Shown here: positions 62,805 to 64,000 of the stretch, one piece after another
How the letters are laid out: the number at the start of each line of letters is the position of its first letter
How positions within the stretch are numbered: position 1 is the stretch's first letter
Notes under the pieces: model-generated
What the model saw: the letters and a program-made list of their open reading frames with translations, nothing else
Databases searched by the model: none
Told to the model about the DNA's origin: nothing
Program-made: the position numbers and the translations under genes
Assembly (NCBI RefSeq): GCF_003611475.1
Contig: NZ_RAXT01000007.1
Span: 48,536-112,535, forward strand
Reading direction: 5' to 3'
DNA from: Acinetobacter rongchengensis
GTDB taxonomy: Bacteria > Pseudomonadota > Gammaproteobacteria > Pseudomonadales > Moraxellaceae
Length of the DNA stretch: 64,000 nt

Positions 62805-64000
62805 ATGACTGAAAAAAATCAATTAAATTGGCAACGTACAAATTTAGATAATATTGAACAAGCTTGGGAAGGCGATCTTTGGGATCGGAAACGCCTAGGT
62901 ATTCAATTAACCAATTATGTAGATCGTTTGAACTGTGGTGCTGTACTTGCTTTAGATGCGCGTTGGGGCGAGGGGAAAACGTGGTTTGTAAGGCATTGGA
63001 AAAAGCATTTAGAAGATGAAAACCATAATGTGATTTATTTGGATGCATTTGCAAATGATTACTTGGAAGATCCTTTTTTAGTCATTTCTTCTGAGATAGC
63101 TTCTAAACTTGATCAAACAGCTGATAAAAGACTTGTCCATAAGTTTAAAAAGGCAGCAGCGGTTTTGCAACAAGGTTTGTTAACTCAAGCTCCAACAATT
63201 ATTGCCTCAATGATTAGTTTTGCTTTAACAGGTGGAATTATTCCTTTTTTAAAGATTGATAATGATTCTCTAAAAGATAAATATGAGAATATTGTTGATA
63301 AGGTAACGGACAATATTGGTGAAAAAGTTACGGAAGCTATTCAAAAGAAAATTGATGATTATCAAGAAGAAAAACAATCCTTAAATGCTTTTAAAGAAAC
63401 ACTTGCTAAGTTGGCTGAAAGTTTAGATAGACCTTTGGTTTTTATCATTGATGAATTGGATCGTTGCCGTCCTGATTTTGCAATTCGTTTGATTGAGCGT
63501 ATTAAACACTTTTTTGATATTCCTAAAATTGTATTTGTTTTAGTAATGAATAAACCACAATTGCTACAATCAGTTAAAAGTTTTTATGGCTATGATTCAG
63601 AAATGAATGGCGATTACTTAGAAAAATTTGTTGACTTCACAGTCCATTTACCAACTAGTAAAGATGCTTGTGATTTTGAAGAAGTAATAAAATTTCAACT
63701 CTTTCGAATAGGAGAACTCAATTCTTTTGAAGATACTAATGAGTTGTTTTATTGGGCACTTGGATTGCAATTAGATAAAAAGTTAAATAGTAGAGAACTG
63801 AGTAAAAAAATTAATACCTTTGCTTTATTAAGAACTGAAAATTTACATAAAAATCTAATTTTACTTAGTTTAGTCATGGGGCAAGAGCCGTATGCTAATT
63901 ACCACATTTATATTAGTACGGTAGTAAAAAAGCTAAATGATTATTTATGTGTTGATAAAATTAATTTCTTTAGAAAGCATAATTTGAGTCTTTGGAAGAG
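62805..64000 (+). CDS. KAP-family P-loop NTPase, N-terminal part (gene runs off the window)
   Basis: An open frame from the ATG at 62805 to the last base, 398 residues without a stop. The N-terminal P-loop is LDARWGEGKTWFVRHW (Walker A at residues 51-59). A hydrophobic stretch at about residues 128-150 may be a membrane segment. The Walker B region is PLVFIIDELDRCRPDFAIRL (Asp216) followed by a sensor-like VFVLVMNK. These features define KAP NTPases, which occur in signalling, plasmid and anti-phage loci. There is no clear ribosome binding site before the ATG. The sequence is visibly more AT-rich than the core genes around it. The partner genes lie beyond the window. Confidence 0.85.
   Translation, partial: MTEKNQLNWQRTNLDNIEQAWEGDLWDRKRLGIQLTNYVDRLNCGAVLALDARWGEGKTWFVRHWKKHLEDENHNVIYLDAFANDYLEDPFLVISSEIASKLDQTADKRLVHKFKKAAAVLQQGLLTQAPTIIASMISFALTGGIIPFLKIDNDSLKDKYENIVDKVTDNIGEKVTEAIQKKIDDYQEEKQSLNAFKETLAKLAESLDRPLVFIIDELDRCRPDFAIRLIERIKHFFDIPKIVFVLVMNKPQLLQSVKSFYGYDSEMNGDYLEKFVDFTVHLPTSKDACDFEEVIKFQLFRIGELNSFEDTNELFYWALGLQLDKKLNSRELSKKINTFALLRTENLHKNLILLSLVMGQEPYANYHIYISTVVKKLNDYLCVDKINFFRKHNLSLWK

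Noticed and set aside
62749..63054. 101-codon minus-strand frame
   Set aside because: It is antisense to the start of the KAP NTPase, whose frame has clear motifs.

Overview
The window is a piece of an Acinetobacter-like gammaproteobacterial chromosome (Moraxellaceae). This rests on the AT-rich DNA, the protein sequences, and gene neighbourhoods familiar from that group: serS-cysG-trmL, lipB / DUF493 / rpoD, TPR-lolB-ispE-tRNA-Gln-prs-rplY-pth, bamD divergent from rluD-pgeF, and coaD-ferredoxin-rnpB. Most of it is ordinary core genome, densely packed on both strands, with simple hairpin terminators between convergent units.

Layout. 1-0.4 kb: end of a carotenoid-cleavage-type dioxygenase. 0.5-4.7 kb: a lipoprotein, then serS, cysG and trmL. 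4.9-6.8 kb: an HxlR regulator divergent from a short-chain dehydrogenase and a flavodoxin-like protein. 6.9-11 kb (minus strand): an amino-acid/amine permease, an iron alcohol dehydrogenase paired with a small SCP2-like protein, and lipB. 11.2-17.4 kb: a double CDGSH protein, DUF493, rpoD, a PA3496-like small acidic protein, a UPF0149 protein, and a LysE exporter divergent from a LysR regulator. 17.4-24.6 kb: small membrane proteins, tpm, a DedA protein, trhO, DUF1289, DUF2750, a TetR/HPP pair with a perfect palindromic operator, and ribB under an FMN riboswitch. 24.8-28.7 kb: a DUF2157-GDYXXLXY operon, panD, pth and rplY. 28.8-34.8 kb: prs, four identical tRNA-Gln genes, ispE, lolB, a TPR protein and hemA. 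34.9-42.5 kb: dnaG, bamD, rluD, pgeF, a second flavodoxin-like gene, smpB, coaD, a ferredoxin, rnpB and tRNA-Met. 42.9-46.4 kb: a tRNA-Leu module, a Tat lipoprotein PhoD, an orphan membrane protein, then tRNA-Cys with a second copy of the tRNA-Leu module. 46.5-51.7 kb: folD, a methyltransferase, a lipoprotein, glpR and glpD. 51.7-62.7 kb: a flotillin operon, trpS, DUF808, a zinc peptidase, a CPA1 antiporter, an alpha/beta hydrolase, an ATL repair protein, a universal stress protein and a secreted orphan.

The last 1.2 kb enters a KAP-family P-loop NTPase that is open to the window edge. It is the only strong hint of an accessory, possibly defence-related, locus.

Functional themes are translation and tRNA supply (serS, trpS, trmL, trhO, pth, rplY, smpB, tRNAs, rnpB), envelope assembly (lolB, bamD), cofactor synthesis (cysG, lipB, ribB, panD, coaD, hemA, folD, ispE) and glycerol-3-phosphate use (glpR, glpD). 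I do not see a convincing complete new system. The most rewarding observations are the truncated KAP NTPase, the twin tRNA-Leu modules whose 3' CCA ends lie inside conserved hairpins, a repeated motif in an extended BamD tail, and the SCP2-like/iron-alcohol-dehydrogenase pair.
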